Shown: positions 1 through 10,267, counted from the stretch's first letter. The stretch: DNA of 64,000 nt from Magicicada septendecula (GCA_034769895.1 CM068369.1:427639479-427703478), one strand, 5' to 3'. The notes: a model not told the origin generated them from the letters alone. A program made the numbers and translations.

Positions 1-9
1 TAGAAGTAA

Positions 10-256
10 AAAAGAAAAAATGTCATGCTAAAGAAAATAAACCAACATTTTATTTGAGTTTACAAAAATATGATTTTACTCTGCCAGAGTACACCAGACG
101 ACACCCTGGTAAATAACTCGAATTTACTTAGTAAAGGTAAGTGTTTGGAATTTCATAATTTTAAACAATAATAAACATGTGCAGCCTCAGTTGGTGCCCT
201 AAAAATGGGACAAAATTCAATATTTCAATAATTTAATTAACTCGTAACGTTTTAAT
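10..256 (+). repeat. dispersed repeat, copy A (LTR-end-like)
   Basis: This stretch is clearly related, in the same orientation, to 20377-20639. Shared blocks include TGTCATGCTA, CAGACGACACCCTGGTAAATAA, TTTGGAATTTCAT, CCTCAGTTGGT and GGGACAAAATTC. The two copies differ by many substitutions and small indels, so they are old. The block TTGGTGCCCTAAAAATGGGAC looks like a decayed retrotransposon LTR end plus primer-binding site, but that reading is inference. No protein-coding potential is visible. Confidence 0.6.
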
Positions 257-741
257 AAAAAATGCTAAATGATATTATGTTTGAATAAATAAATTATGTG
301 GAGAGTAAAAAATAAATAAAAGGTAATTAACATGGAAGGAGAAATAAACCAAAAGTGATTAATAAAGAAACTCAAATAATAGACTGACAGACAAACGACA
401 CTGACCCAATCCCAGAGATTGGCCAGTTAAGAAACCAGTTAAGAGACCAAAATAAAGAAAACAAGACGAATGAAGGAGAAGAAGAATGAAAACCAAGAGA
501 GAACAAACCCACGAGGAAGAAAACAAAATGAAACACGTCAAGAAAACCAAACAAGGAATAAAAAATAGAGAAGGGAGAAGTAATGTAATCCAAAATAATA
601 AAGACAAAGAAATCGGGTGAGAACTAAAACTATTAATGAATGTTAATATTGATTGAATGAGAATTATAAATAGTCAGTAATATGAAACAATAAATAAAAG
701 TACACTAACCAAAGAGTTAGGGATATATGTAATTTGTTAAC
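257..741. other. AT-rich intergenic sequence, no gene seen
   Basis: The sequence is A-rich and purine-biased on the plus strand. The only open frames are on the minus strand and consist of low-complexity Leu/Ser/Phe, as expected from composition. It forms the left flank of the LTR element and continues at 10268 on the other side of the insertion. Confidence 0.5.
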
Positions 742-745
742 AAAG
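742..745. repeat. target-site duplication of LTR element (left)
   Basis: AAAG directly precedes the first LTR base here and directly follows the last LTR base at 10264-10267. A 4-bp duplication is a usual size for insect Ty3/gypsy integrases. Confidence 0.8.
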
Positions 746-1967
746 TGTGATATTACTCACTTAATCATTATAATCTATTTTTATTTATATGTACAAATAG
801 TACCATAATATGGCACGTGTGTACTTACCAACTTTGATTACTGCCGGGCTCATACTCTTCTTATTTACTGTGCTTTTACCTAAGGGGTGCCAGGATTCAC
901 TAAAAGCGAGATTCTTTGAGTCAAAGAAGGTGACACAAATGAGAACACTGTTTTCAGAGTGAAAGTAACTATCAAATTTTAATTTCCAAAGTAAATTCAG
1001 TATATAAAACCATGTGCCCAAAATGGCGTCGTACAATGTTACAAAAAACAAAATGGTGGCTATTTTAATCAACCCTATTCATTCTTAATATTCTCTTTTT
1101 GGTCACTAATTACGAATCATTGAAACTGTTATCTTTGTGCTGCAGCTCTTAATTATTTAATAAATTGTATTTTCGTTTGCCCACAAACCAATGCCCTCGG
1201 CAGATATTCATGGCCATGTGCTCACTCACACACTCTCACATACGTTCACACTATTACAAGTACATTGTTTAATTGGTTTGTTTTCGATTAATGAGCTCAT
1301 TAAAATAATAAAGAAAATGACAAAGGTTTGACTTCTCTCAATGGTGATCTGCGCTGCTCCCTCGCTGTTGTTGATTGAGTTTCAGGTGCATGGCTGGTGT
1401 TCGCCTCATGTTTTTGTTTCCATTAAAATGTTAGCACTGATTTTACATGTTCTGGTTTTAATTGTTATTAAACTTGAGCCTGTATCGCTCCACCATCACA
1501 ATTGTAACTGAGAATCTAGTTGTATTAAACTTTTATGTTAAAACTGATCATACAGCGATACATCGCTGTTGATCCCTTTAAGAACAACGCTGAATTGAGA
1601 TGGAGGCAAATGTAAATTTTCGCTTGTGTGTGTGTATTTTTACGTCATCAAGCTTTGTCATACAGGACAACGCCTGGTTACATGCGTTGTAGTCAGTGCG
1701 TCATTGTTTTTTGTTATGACGGAACAGTGTTATTGTCCAATCATAATTCATATGGTAGTCTTTCATCACAAACACCGCCATGGTCTATTTTGAATTTAGC
1801 ACGTCCATCGGCGACCTTGGTGTCCTACTCTGGCTGAATTTGCGTTGTTCCTTTTTCCAGAGGGACAATGTACCTAACCATTCTGTGTTTAAAATTTACA
1901 TAATACAAACATTGAAAATACCTATGTAACCCATAATTATGGTACTGGGTCATTATGTACTGTTACA
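746..1967 (-). repeat. 3' LTR of the Ty3/gypsy element
   Basis: This is a 1222-bp LTR starting TGTGATATT and ending CTGTTACA on the plus strand. It is nearly identical to 9041-10263. Differences seen by eye are one A indel near 1127, a G/A near 1248, C/T changes near 1508 and 1589, a TG indel near 1628 and an A/G near 1770. The open frame at 785-1072 (minus) is in both LTRs but lacks an ATG and is not called as a gene. Confidence 0.93.
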
Positions 1968-1978
1968 AACCCCCTCAA
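1968..1978 (-). other. polypurine tract
   Basis: On the element sense strand, the bases just upstream of the 3' LTR read TTGAGGGGGTT. The purine run GAGGGGG sits two bases from the LTR start and is the expected primer for plus-strand DNA synthesis. It is short but in the right place. Confidence 0.6.
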
Positions 1979-3749
1979 GGAAAATTTTTGTGTCGAAACC
2001 CAAAAAATTTCCTTGACTCATTCACACTTTCCTAAAAGGATCGGTCTAGATATGTCACCACAACCCCCTGTAACGTTACAAAAATTTTATCATTACTTAC
2101 CCTTGGTCTCATGATGTTGGTCGCACCCTCTGACCTTACTGGACTTCTCCTGAGAGATCCCTACACCATAAGGCCATGAGGTACTCTACACTCCTGTTCT
2201 GACGCTTCAGCCAGCCCAGGACTGCGGTCACAACACCACAAAACTCTGAAACATCGAATACAAAATTTTAAAATAGTGGTCTAGTACACTTACATATCTA
2301 CAACTGATATGTTCCCTTTTAGACGCATTGGTTTGTGTTTGGGGCATTGGTTTGTTTTTAATTCAAAAGTTTCAATCTCACAACTACAAGACTTAAAATA
2401 CATTGATTTTTTACCACCACCAAACTCAATTTCTTCCTTGTAAGAAAATAAACAACATATATATAACTACACATAACACAATACATCAACAATTCTTTAA
2501 TATACCCCCAAAATACCTTCACCTAATTATTTCTATAAATTCAGCTTACAACTATCATGGCAGACACTTTTTTATTTAAATTTTGTTACTCAACTTAGAT
2601 TCACTTTTTCTATTTTGTAAATGGCAGCTTACTATATTTTATTCAACTTCATTTGTAACTTTAGACTTCCAACTTTAAAATCTACTATATTTCAACACTT
2701 GTTATCGTCATTACCCCTGTAACGACCTCCCAACCACACACTCTATTGCCCCCAAAACCGAACTGTAGCGCTCGGGTGCCTCTGCAAGGACTGTAATGGT
2801 GGAGGAATTGGTCATCTCCTTTGTCCTTGTGTTGGCTTCACATTTAAACAACAAGATATAATAATATCTAAACCTATATAATTACACGCCCTTAAACGGT
2901 TCTACCACCTGGCTTCGCTGTTCCTTCTCGAACAGAGTGGCAGCCGCTGTTCCATAGTTCCGGGGAATTTCCCCCTAGTTCGCCCCCCATTAATTTCTAA
3001 TATAGACCAATTTCAAGACAGCTATGGTCAAGGGACTTAAATAATGGCCATAGCTGACTGCTCGCCAAAACCACGATTAGTGCTGGTAAGGCAGTAATCG
3101 CCCGAAAAGTCGGGGAAATTAATCTCATTTACATGTTGTATACTTTAACAATATTGATACACTGCACCATTAAAATCATATACAATATGAATTACATTCA
3201 AAGTGCACAGTGCATTTACGCCCACATGAGGCCTCCGATGATGGCAGCATTCTATGTGTTGGTCATCAACCCATTTCGCTAGCCACAGTAGTACATGTCA
3301 CTACTATCCTAGCCTATTACTTATACTTTACTTCTTTTACCTTAACTGTTCTCACAGTCCAAATTTGACTTATAATTCACTAACACCACTTAACTACAAA
3401 ATACTCTTCACTCTTGCTCAAAAACAAGTTCGTTAATTATTTAAAATTTTCACATAGACACTTTACAAGTTCGAGCTTTACCTTTTTTCACAACTATATT
3501 CACTGCTATAACAAGATAGGAATGACAACAATGGATCACCTGCTCTGCTTACCTTACATACACATATTTCTTTGTTTTCAGATGGAAAACCAATAATACT
3601 CATTTCTATAATTATAACAAATTTAACATATTTTACTTCACATTTTCAAAGAAATGATTTGTTACTGGGACACATATTTTTTTTTTTTTTTTTTTTTTTA
3701 TACAATTTATTCTCATTCACACATCTAATCAAGTACCCATTGTTACTTT
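1979..3749 (-). other. 3' non-coding region of the LTR element, no env
   Basis: About 1.77 kb lies between the pol stop and the polypurine tract with no sense-strand ORF of 60 codons or more. An envelope gene, if ever present, is gone. A pure A tract of about 23 nt (T on the plus strand, 3677-3699) lies about 50 nt downstream of the pol stop. A short inverted repeat (AGCTATGG at 3020-3027 with CCATAGCT at 3048-3055) could form a hairpin. The function of the region is unknown. Confidence 0.6.
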
Positions 3750-6700
3750 CTATGCTGTCCAGTATAACTTCAAATTGCTAGCATTTTGTGTACCCACTAT
3801 TTCTTTAGTCTCCCTATCCTGTAGTACATAGGCATTCTGCATTTTAATTTCAATTACCTCATAAGGTCCTTCGTACAGCAGAAAGAACTTTTTAATTTCC
3901 TTCTCCTGTGCATTTGACAAATCGTGCCTCTTCACCAATACCAACTGTCCTATTTCATATTTCATCCACTTACCTCTTGTGTCGTGTCTACTCTTCCGTC
4001 TTTCTCCTTTGCCCAAAAGGTTCTCATTTGCCAAACGAATCTTGATGCTCACGTCCATAGGTGTGTTCTCAGATGGGTAATCAAATAACTGTTCCAATAT
4101 TCTCGGAGGGCGTGTCCCTTTGATGAGCTCGTGAGGTGTATAGCCGGTGGACTCGTGGGTGGTACTGTTCAGCCAACTCTCTACCTTCTTAACATACAAC
4201 GGCCACTCGCTGTGTTTAGCGTGACAATAGGCTCTAAAGATCCTGCCTATCTCTCTCATTACACGCTCAGCCTGGTTGGACTGGGGATGGTACACAGCCG
4301 TATGCTTCGTGATGATTCCTTCCCATCCTAATGTCTGACGCCATCTGCCACTGATGAATTGCGGTCCATGATCTGATAAAATTATTTTCGGCTTACCCAC
4401 TTGTATCATGTAGTCTTTAGTCACTTTCTCACTCAATACCCGACTGGTAGCTCTTTTAATACTATACAGCCTCACATACTTAGAAAAGGTATCTAACATT
4501 ACAAACACATACTGCACTCCTCCTCTACCCTTTGGTAACGGTCCGAACAAATCCACTGCAACCAGATCAAATGGTCTCTCCACTTTTATAAAATTCATCT
4601 CCCCTTCGACTATATAGTTGACCACTTTTGATTTCTGGCATAAATCACAACTCTTTAACAACCTTCTAACCCTTCTCTCCATATTTCTAAAAACACAAGA
4701 CTCTTTCAATACACTCACACACTTCTTCACTCCGAAATGACCATACCTTAAATGACAATCCCAAATAACCTTATCAACTAACCCTTCTGGAACTACTAAT
4801 TTCCAAACACGCTCACCCCCTACTATCCTCTTAAACAATAACCCATTATGAACTTGAAAATAGTGACTATACTCTGATCCACTTACCTCTTTTTCTAAAC
4901 TCTCTATAACCTTACCTGACTTGTCCTCTGCTCGTTGCATGGTCCGGATGTCTCTCATCTCCGCTCCAAAAATTTTATCCTCTCGGCTGATCTTGAAAAT
5001 CTCGATTTCCTTTAAATCTCTACCTGTCCTGTTGTGCAGCATGTCTATCCTTGACAGAGTGTCCGGTATCTTGTTCTCCGATCCCTTGATATATTCCCAC
5101 TCAAAATTATATTCTTGTAATATCAGTACCCATCTGGTTAGACGGCTATGAGCAAGTTTACATGTGTTTAAAAATGATAAAGCTTTGTGGTCCGTCCTAA
5201 TTACTGTGCGATTTCCTAGAATGTATGTGCGAAACTTTCCAACGGCGAATACTATACTCAACAACTCCTTCTCCGTCGTCGTATAGTTCTTCTCTGCCTG
5301 GATCAATGATCTACTTGCAAATGCTATTACCTTATGCTCCTTGTCCTCGCCTTCTTGGTATAATTCTGCACCGATGGCTACATTGCTAGCATCCGTTTGT
5401 AAATAAAATACTTTCTCGAAGTCTGGGTGGTTCATCATTACCATTTGACTGAATTTCTTCTTTATCTCTTCAAATGCTGTGCGCTCCTTCTCTCCCCATT
5501 TCCATTGTTTGGTTTTCTGGAGTACTGCGCTCAATTTTGTGGTTAAATCTGCATAGTTCTGCTGAAATTTCCGGTAGAAATTACATAACCCAAGGAAACT
5601 TTGTAATTGTTTCACATTCCTCGGTTCAGGGAAACGCATGATTGATTCGATTTTGTCAGGGTTCGCTGAGATTCCTTCAGGTGTGATAATGAATCCTAAA
5701 AATTTTACCTGTGTCTGCAGAAATGTTGATTTATCCCAATTCACGGTGAGTCCTCCTGCCTCTAGTTTAGCCAATACATATTCCAAGTGCTTTAAATGGT
5801 CCTCGAAAGTCCTGGATGCAATCAAAATATCGTCCACGTAGACCGTCAAAAAGTCTAAGTCCTTGGGCCGCAAAATTTTATCTAAACACTTTATAAAGCT
5901 GGCGACGCTGGTGTTCAATCCGAAAGGTAGACGTCGAAACTGGTAGTTCTTACCGTTAAATAAAAATGCTGTGTACTTTCTACTAACCTCTGTTAGCGGA
6001 ACCTGCCAATATCCAGATGTCAAATCCAACGATGCCATATACTTTACTCCACTGAACTTCTGGAAGATCTCATTGATAGGCTCTGGTGACTCTCTGTCGG
6101 GAATTATGATTTGGTTTATTCTTCTGGCATCTAGACACAAACGTACGCGTCCATCCTTCTTGATTACTACTACGAGTGGATTAGAATAATGCGATACTGA
6201 CCGTTCGATTATACCTGTTTCTACCATCCTGTCGAGTTCTCTCTGCACCGCGCTTCTTTTTGAGTAAGGGACGGGGTAGCTCCTTTGCAGGAACAGTGTG
6301 TGTTCCCTTATTTGTAATACACATTCATACTCTCTTGCACTTCCTGGAACCTCGGCAAACACTCCTCTATACCTCACTATCACCTGCCATAACGCTGCAC
6401 GCTGGCCACTCCTTACCACCTCACCTTCACTACAAAATTCATCCGCCCTTAACTCCCATACAGCATCATTAATATTACTCTTTTCACTCTCCAACTCACT
6501 CATATATTCTGTCTCTAAACATGCACTTACCATGGTACCTAAATTATTCTCACTTACACCCTTCTGTAGTATTTTAACTCCGCACGTTCTAACTCTACCT
6601 ATTATATGCTCAAATTTTACTCTTACCGACCGGTCACCCCCATCTAACTCTATCACCTTATCTCTAAAATTTATAACAGCTTTCGTTCTTTGCAAAAAAT

Positions 6701-7157
6701 CGTTACCCAGTATGACATCTAAACTTAACCCTCTTACTACCAAAAATGTGTTTACAAATTCTACATTATCTATTAGAAAATTCAAATGTATCTGTTTAGT
6801 GACTCTCTTACTGCGTACACCCGTGACTCCTATTACCGTGACTCCTGCTACTGGTAAAATTGGAATATCTTTGTTAAACTCTCTTAATTCTGCTAAAATG
6901 TTCTCTGCGATCACGGAAATTTCGCTACCCGTATCTATCAATGTTTTAAAATTCTTAATTCCTACAGTTACCTGAATCTCTGTCAGTCCTGCTCTCACCT
7001 CGCTATTGGCATTGTTTTCTTCTTCCATCAGGTCAGCGACAATATCTGCTTTTATTACATGGCTGTGTATCTCCTCGACTGGTTGGACCTCCTGCGTTTC
7101 CCTGAACAATGGTCGGGTCCTGGCTACCACTGTCGCTTCTAGTTTTCCTGGTGTCTG
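3750..7157 (-). CDS. pol: Pol polyprotein: protease, RT, RNase H, integrase (Ty3/gypsy)
   Basis: The frame opens at 7157 and ends with TAG at 3750-3752. It has no ATG near its start. The first possible initiator is a GTG at 7128-7130, so expression by -1 frameshifting from gag is likely. Residues below are counted from that GTG. The aspartic protease has LIDTGSE (64-70, D66). RT has SLDL (D369), the LPFGL block (401-405) and YVDD (431-434). RNase H has LQTDAS (D580) and RTDHK (D647). The integrase zinc-binding module has H793, H797, C828 and C831, and the catalytic triad is D860, D920 and E955, a D,D35E spacing. All expected catalytic residues are present without stops. The C-terminus after about 1060 resembles the small integrase C-terminal domain (GQLVLVKRH, then YEGPYEV). 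A full-length, probably functional product is inferred. Confidence 0.95.
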   Translation of the reverse strand, partial: QTPGKLEATVVARTRPLFRETQEVQPVEEIHSHVIKADIVADLMEEENNANSEVRAGLTEIQVTVGIKNFKTLIDTGSEISVIAENILAELREFNKDIPILPVAGVTVIGVTGVRSKRVTKQIHLNFLIDNVEFVNTFLVVRGLSLDVILGNDFLQRTKAVINFRDKVIELDGGDRSVRVKFEHIIGRVRTCGVKILQKGVSENNLGTMVSACLETEYMSELESEKSNINDAVWELRADEFCSEGEVVRSGQRAALWQVIVRYRGVFAEVPGSAREYECVLQIREHTLFLQRSYPVPYSKRSAVQRELDRMVETGIIERSVSHYSNPLVVVIKKDGRVRLCLDARRINQIIIPDRESPEPINEIFQKFSGVKYMASLDLTSGYWQVPLTEVSRKYTAFLFNGKNYQFRRLPFGLNTSVASFIKCLDKILRPKDLDFLTVYVDDILIASRTFEDHLKHLEYVLAKLEAGGLTVNWDKSTFLQTQVKFLGFIITPEGISANPDKIESIMRFPEPRNVKQLQSFLGLCNFYRKFQQNYADLTTKLSAVLQKTKQWKWGEKERTAFEEIKKKFSQMVMMNHPDFEKVFYLQTDASNVAIGAELYQEGEDKEHKVIAFASRSLIQAEKNYTTTEKELLSIVFAVGKFRTYILGNRTVIRTDHKALSFLNTCKLAHSRLTRWVLILQEYNFEWEYIKGSENKIPDTLSRIDMLHNRTGRDLKEIEIFKISREDKIFGAEMRDIRTMQRAEDKSGKVIESLEKEVSGSEYSHYFQVHNGLLFKRIVGGERVWKLVVPEGLVDKVIWDCHLRYGHFGVKKCVSVLKESCVFRNMERRVRRLLKSCDLCQKSKVVNYIVEGEMNFIKVERPFDLVAVDLFGPLPKGRGGVQYVFVMLDTFSKYVRLYSIKRATSRVLSEKVTKDYMIQVGKPKIILSDHGPQFISGRWRQTLGWEGIITKHTAVYHPQSNQAERVMREIGRIFRAYCHAKHSEWPLYVKKVESWLNSTTHESTGYTPHELIKGTRPPRILEQLFDYPSENTPMDVSIKIRLANENLLGKGERRKSRHDTRGKWMKYEIGQLVLVKRHDLSNAQEKEIKKFFLLYEGPYEVIEIKMQNAYVLQDRETKEIVGTQNASNLKLYWTA

Positions 7158-8842
7158 CTAGTGGAGGGGCCTCGGTGTCCCTTATCTGGCCTCTGGTTGT
7201 TGTTCACCGCTCCTCTAGTGTCGGGTGTCTCTCTGCCTTGTGGTTTGTCTCGTCTCGCCTCGTCTCTCCTCTGTTGTCCTTCTCTAGGCGTTCTACATTT
7301 GAAACATTGCTGCCGGAATGCGAAATTCTCCTGCTGACACCTACAACATCTCCACTCACCTGATTTATTATTTCTATCTCTACTCACCACATTATGTTCA
7401 TAGTAATTGTTTCTTTGTGAATTGTACTCTACCTGGTTTGATTTATAGTTACCCGGTGTTAGTCGCCTATTCACTTCCCTATCCCTAATACTCTGCAAAA
7501 TATCAAGGACTTTTTCAAGTTCGCTTAAATTCGATATCTCTTTAGTCATTAATGTTATTTGGACTTCTCGGGGTAGATGCTTACTAACGTACCTTACAAA
7601 AGACTTAAAAGGAATCGGAGGTTCTAAATATTTAACCTCATTGTACAACTGGGTTACATATATTGTTATGTTATTGTTTGAGTGGCTCCCGAAATTACCC
7701 GTTCCCATTATTTTACTCCTCAACGCTTCTTGTTCCTCCTCGGGCCAATACTTTCCCTTAAAAGCTTGTTCAAACATCTCATAATTACCCCACTCTATTC
7801 TGTGTGCTTCTGCCCATACCGCGGCGCTACCCTTAAAACATCTGATTATTTTGGTTAACTGGATCTCCCAATTACTACTACTAAAATGGTGGTACTCCCT
7901 CGTTTGGTTAATAAATCGCATGGGGTGTACTGAGTGGTTTTCGTAACTGAATAATTCTAACTCTATTTCATTGTACAGATCTCTCGTAATAACAACTCTT
8001 TCCGTATTTCCTGTTAAATTTTTTCTAATCTCCCCCCGCAATTCATTTTTCATTTTCTCCAAATCACTCTCAACTAGGTTATATCTATCATGCACATCGT
8101 TATAATTTTGCACAATTAAACTATCTATTTCTTTAACTCTATTCTGCAACATACTTATTTTATTTGTTGTATCATTTTCATGTTTTGATATAGTGCTATC
8201 TATTGTCTGAATACTTTTGGTTAGGTCTACTACATTTGATTCACATTGTTCTACTTTATTTTGTAAAATATGAGTTCTCAATTCTAACTGCTTGTTTACT
8301 TCATTCTTAGTTTTAATTTCTAATTGTTCTACTGTCTCTACATATTTATTTTCTACTTCTCTACTTTGGGTTTCTCTTTGATTTTGAACGGTTTCATTGA
8401 TTTGTTTGACTTTGTCATCTAAATTACTTATCTTAGTTTGAACTTGCTCATTTACAATTTCTGTTTGTCTTTTAACATTATTATACTGTGTCTCTATTTT
8501 ACTAATTTTCTTGTTAACTTCAACATTTTGTTTATACATTTCATTTTCAAATTCTTCAAATTTCTCTTCTACTTGATTTAATTTGACATTTTGTAAAGTA
8601 TTTTGCTTCTTGAGCTCATTCTCAAAACTATCTAATTTTACATTAAATGTATTATTCATTTGATTTAATTTGTCTTCAAATTTATTATTCTGTTGTTCAA
8701 ATTTGTCACTAATTAACGTGAATAAATCTTCTAGCGAGATTTTGTTTTCAATTACTTTAGGTGTTGAGCTAGCGTGTCTTTCCAATAAAATGGATTCTTT
8801 CTCTGTATTGTCCATTTCCAGACTATTATTATTTTCTGCCAT
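7139..8842 (-). CDS. gag: Gag polyprotein with coiled coil and RanBP2-type zinc finger
   Basis: The ORF has 567 codons, starting at ATG (8840-8842) and ending in TAG at 7139-7141. Residues about 40-275 are rich in Glu, Lys, Gln and Asn with heptad-like hydrophobics and look like a long coiled coil. Residues about 290-455 resemble the retrotransposon Gag capsid fold (WEIQLTKIIRCFKGSAAVWA near 325-344, then FEQAFKGKYW). The C-terminus is basic and carries W497-x-C499-x2-C502-x3-N506-x6-C513-x2-C516, an exact RanBP2-type zinc finger, instead of the usual CCHC knuckle, followed by an Arg-rich tail. The likely role is particle assembly and RNA packaging. The stop is read through by frameshifting at 7142-7148 to make Gag-Pol. 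Confidence 0.9.
   Translation of the reverse strand: MAENNNSLEMDNTEKESILLERHASSTPKVIENKISLEDLFTLISDKFEQQNNKFEDKLNQMNNTFNVKLDSFENELKKQNTLQNVKLNQVEEKFEEFENEMYKQNVEVNKKISKIETQYNNVKRQTEIVNEQVQTKISNLDDKVKQINETVQNQRETQSREVENKYVETVEQLEIKTKNEVNKQLELRTHILQNKVEQCESNVVDLTKSIQTIDSTISKHENDTTNKISMLQNRVKEIDSLIVQNYNDVHDRYNLVESDLEKMKNELRGEIRKNLTGNTERVVITRDLYNEIELELFSYENHSVHPMRFINQTREYHHFSSSNWEIQLTKIIRCFKGSAAVWAEAHRIEWGNYEMFEQAFKGKYWPEEEQEALRSKIMGTGNFGSHSNNNITIYVTQLYNEVKYLEPPIPFKSFVRYVSKHLPREVQITLMTKEISNLSELEKVLDILQSIRDREVNRRLTPGNYKSNQVEYNSQRNNYYEHNVVSRDRNNKSGEWRCCRCQQENFAFRQQCFKCRTPREGQQRRDEARRDKPQGRETPDTRGAVNNNQRPDKGHRGPSTSRHQEN
7142..7148 (-). promoter_or_regulatory. -1 ribosomal frameshift site between gag and pol
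   Basis: On the sense strand the last gag codons are CAG GAA AAC TAG. The heptamer G GAA AAC lies directly before the gag stop. Slipping back one base at this point enters the pol frame (GGA AAA CTA), which is open from 7157. Heptamers of the form G GAN NNN are known slippery sites in retroviruses, for example G GAU UUA in MMTV. A downstream stimulatory structure was not worked out. Confidence 0.65.
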
Positions 8843-9040
8843 TTTTGTACTTTAAATGTTGGAATTACTATTTCATTTTACTTGTAATTAGTTACACAAT
8901 TACTACTTACTCTATTTTGTCAACATAACCTCCATAACCTCTCTTATTAGGTTCTGGATTATTTCGTCACCCTCTATGTCTCTGAATCTGGCTTATTTAT
9001 ATAAAGTAATTTTATATAAAGTCAACTGTTCGGGGCCATT
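8843..9040 (-). other. 5' leader of the LTR element
   Basis: About 200 nt of untranslated leader separate the 5' LTR from the gag ATG. It contains the primer-binding site at its LTR-proximal end, and no upstream ORF of note is seen. Confidence 0.7.
9021..9038 (-). other. primer-binding site
   Basis: Two bases inside the 5' LTR the sense strand reads TGGCCCCGAACAGTTGAC. The TGG start and position fit a tRNA primer-binding site. It resembles lysine-tRNA type sites (TGGCGCCCGAACAGGGAC) with a missing base and a changed 3' part, but the primer tRNA is not proven. Confidence 0.6.
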
Positions 9041-10263
9041 TGTGATATTACTCACTTAATCATTATAATCTATTTTTATTTATATGTACAAATAGTACCA
9101 TAATATGGCACGTGTGTACTTACCAACTTTGATTACTGCCGGGCTCATACTCTTCTTATTTACTGTGCTTTTACCTAAGGGGTGCCAGGATTCACTAAAA
9201 GCGAGATTCTTTGAGTCAAAGAAGGTGACACAAATGAGAACACTGTTTTCAGAGTGAAAGTAACTATCAAATTTTAATTTCCAAAGTAAATTCAGTATAT
9301 AAAACCATGTGCCCAAAATGGCGTCGTACAATGTTACAAAAAACAAAATGGTGGCTATTTTAATCAACCCTATTCATTCTTAATATTCTCTTTTTGGTCA
9401 CTAATTACGATCATTGAAACTGTTATCTTTGTGCTGCAGCTCTTAATTATTTAATAAATTGTATTTTCGTTTGCCCACAAACCAATGCCCTCGGCAGATA
9501 TTCATGGCCATGTGCTCACTCACACACTCTCACATACATTCACACTATTACAAGTACATTGTTTAATTGGTTTGTTTTCGATTAATGAGCTCATTAAAAT
9601 AATAAAGAAAATGACAAAGGTTTGACTTCTCTCAATGGTGATCTGCGCTGCTCCCTCGCTGTTGTTGATTGAGTTTCAGGTGCATGGCTGGTGTTCGCCT
9701 CATGTTTTTGTTTCCATTAAAATGTTAGCACTGATTTTACATGTTCTGGTTTTAATTGTTATTAAACTTGAGCCTGTATCGCTCCACCATCACAATTGTA
9801 ATTGAGAATCTAGTTGTATTAAACTTTTATGTTAAAACTGATCATACAGCGATACATCGCTGTTGATCCCTTTAAGAACAATGCTGAATTGAGATGGAGG
9901 CAAATGTAAATTTTCGCTTGTGTGTGTGTGTATTTTTACGTCATCAAGCTTTGTCATACAGGACAACGCCTGGTTACATGCGTTGTAGTCAGTGCGTCAT
10001 TGTTTTTTGTTATGACGGAACAGTGTTATTGTCCAATCATAATTCATATGGTAGTCTTTCATCACGAACACCGCCATGGTCTATTTTGAATTTAGCACGT
10101 CCATCGGCGACCTTGGTGTCCTACTCTGGCTGAATTTGCGTTGTTCCTTTTTCCAGAGGGACAATGTACCTAACCATTCTGTGTTTAAAATTTACATAAT
10201 ACAAACATTGAAAATACCTATGTAACCCATAATTATGGTACTGGGTCATTATGTACTGTTACA
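9041..10263 (-). repeat. 5' LTR of the Ty3/gypsy element
   Basis: This 1223-bp partner of 746-1967 has the same TG...CA termini. On the sense strand it lies upstream of gag and should carry the promoter. I did not identify a convincing core promoter within it. Confidence 0.93.
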
Positions 10264-10267
10264 AAAG
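10264..10267. repeat. target-site duplication of LTR element (right)
   Basis: AAAG follows the last LTR base and matches 742-745. Confidence 0.8.

Larger units (their letters stand above)
746..10263 (-). mobile_element. complete Ty3/gypsy LTR retrotransposon
   Basis: This is a 9.5-kb element read on the minus strand: 5' LTR (9041-10263), primer-binding site, gag (7139-8842), pol by -1 frameshift (3750-7157), a 1.8-kb non-coding tail, polypurine tract and 3' LTR (746-1967). The LTRs have TG...CA ends and are flanked by AAAG duplications. They differ by about 4 substitutions and 2 short indels over 1222 bp (about 0.3% by substitutions), so the insertion is recent. Both ORFs are free of stops and the protease, RT, RNase H and integrase active residues are present, so the copy could be autonomous. 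Integrase follows RNase H, the Ty3/gypsy order. No env ORF is seen. Confidence 0.95.

Noticed and set aside
785-1072. 95-codon minus-strand frame in the LTR, repeated at 9080-9367
   Set aside because: It starts at TTG, has no early ATG, and is present twice only because the LTRs are duplicates. No domain is recognisable.
1628-1837. Plus-strand frame in the LTR (also 9894-10133)
   Set aside because: Antisense to the element, short, differs in start between the two LTRs, no family resemblance.
6298-6975. 225-codon plus-strand frame opposite pol
   Set aside because: Shadow of the well-supported pol frame on the other strand.
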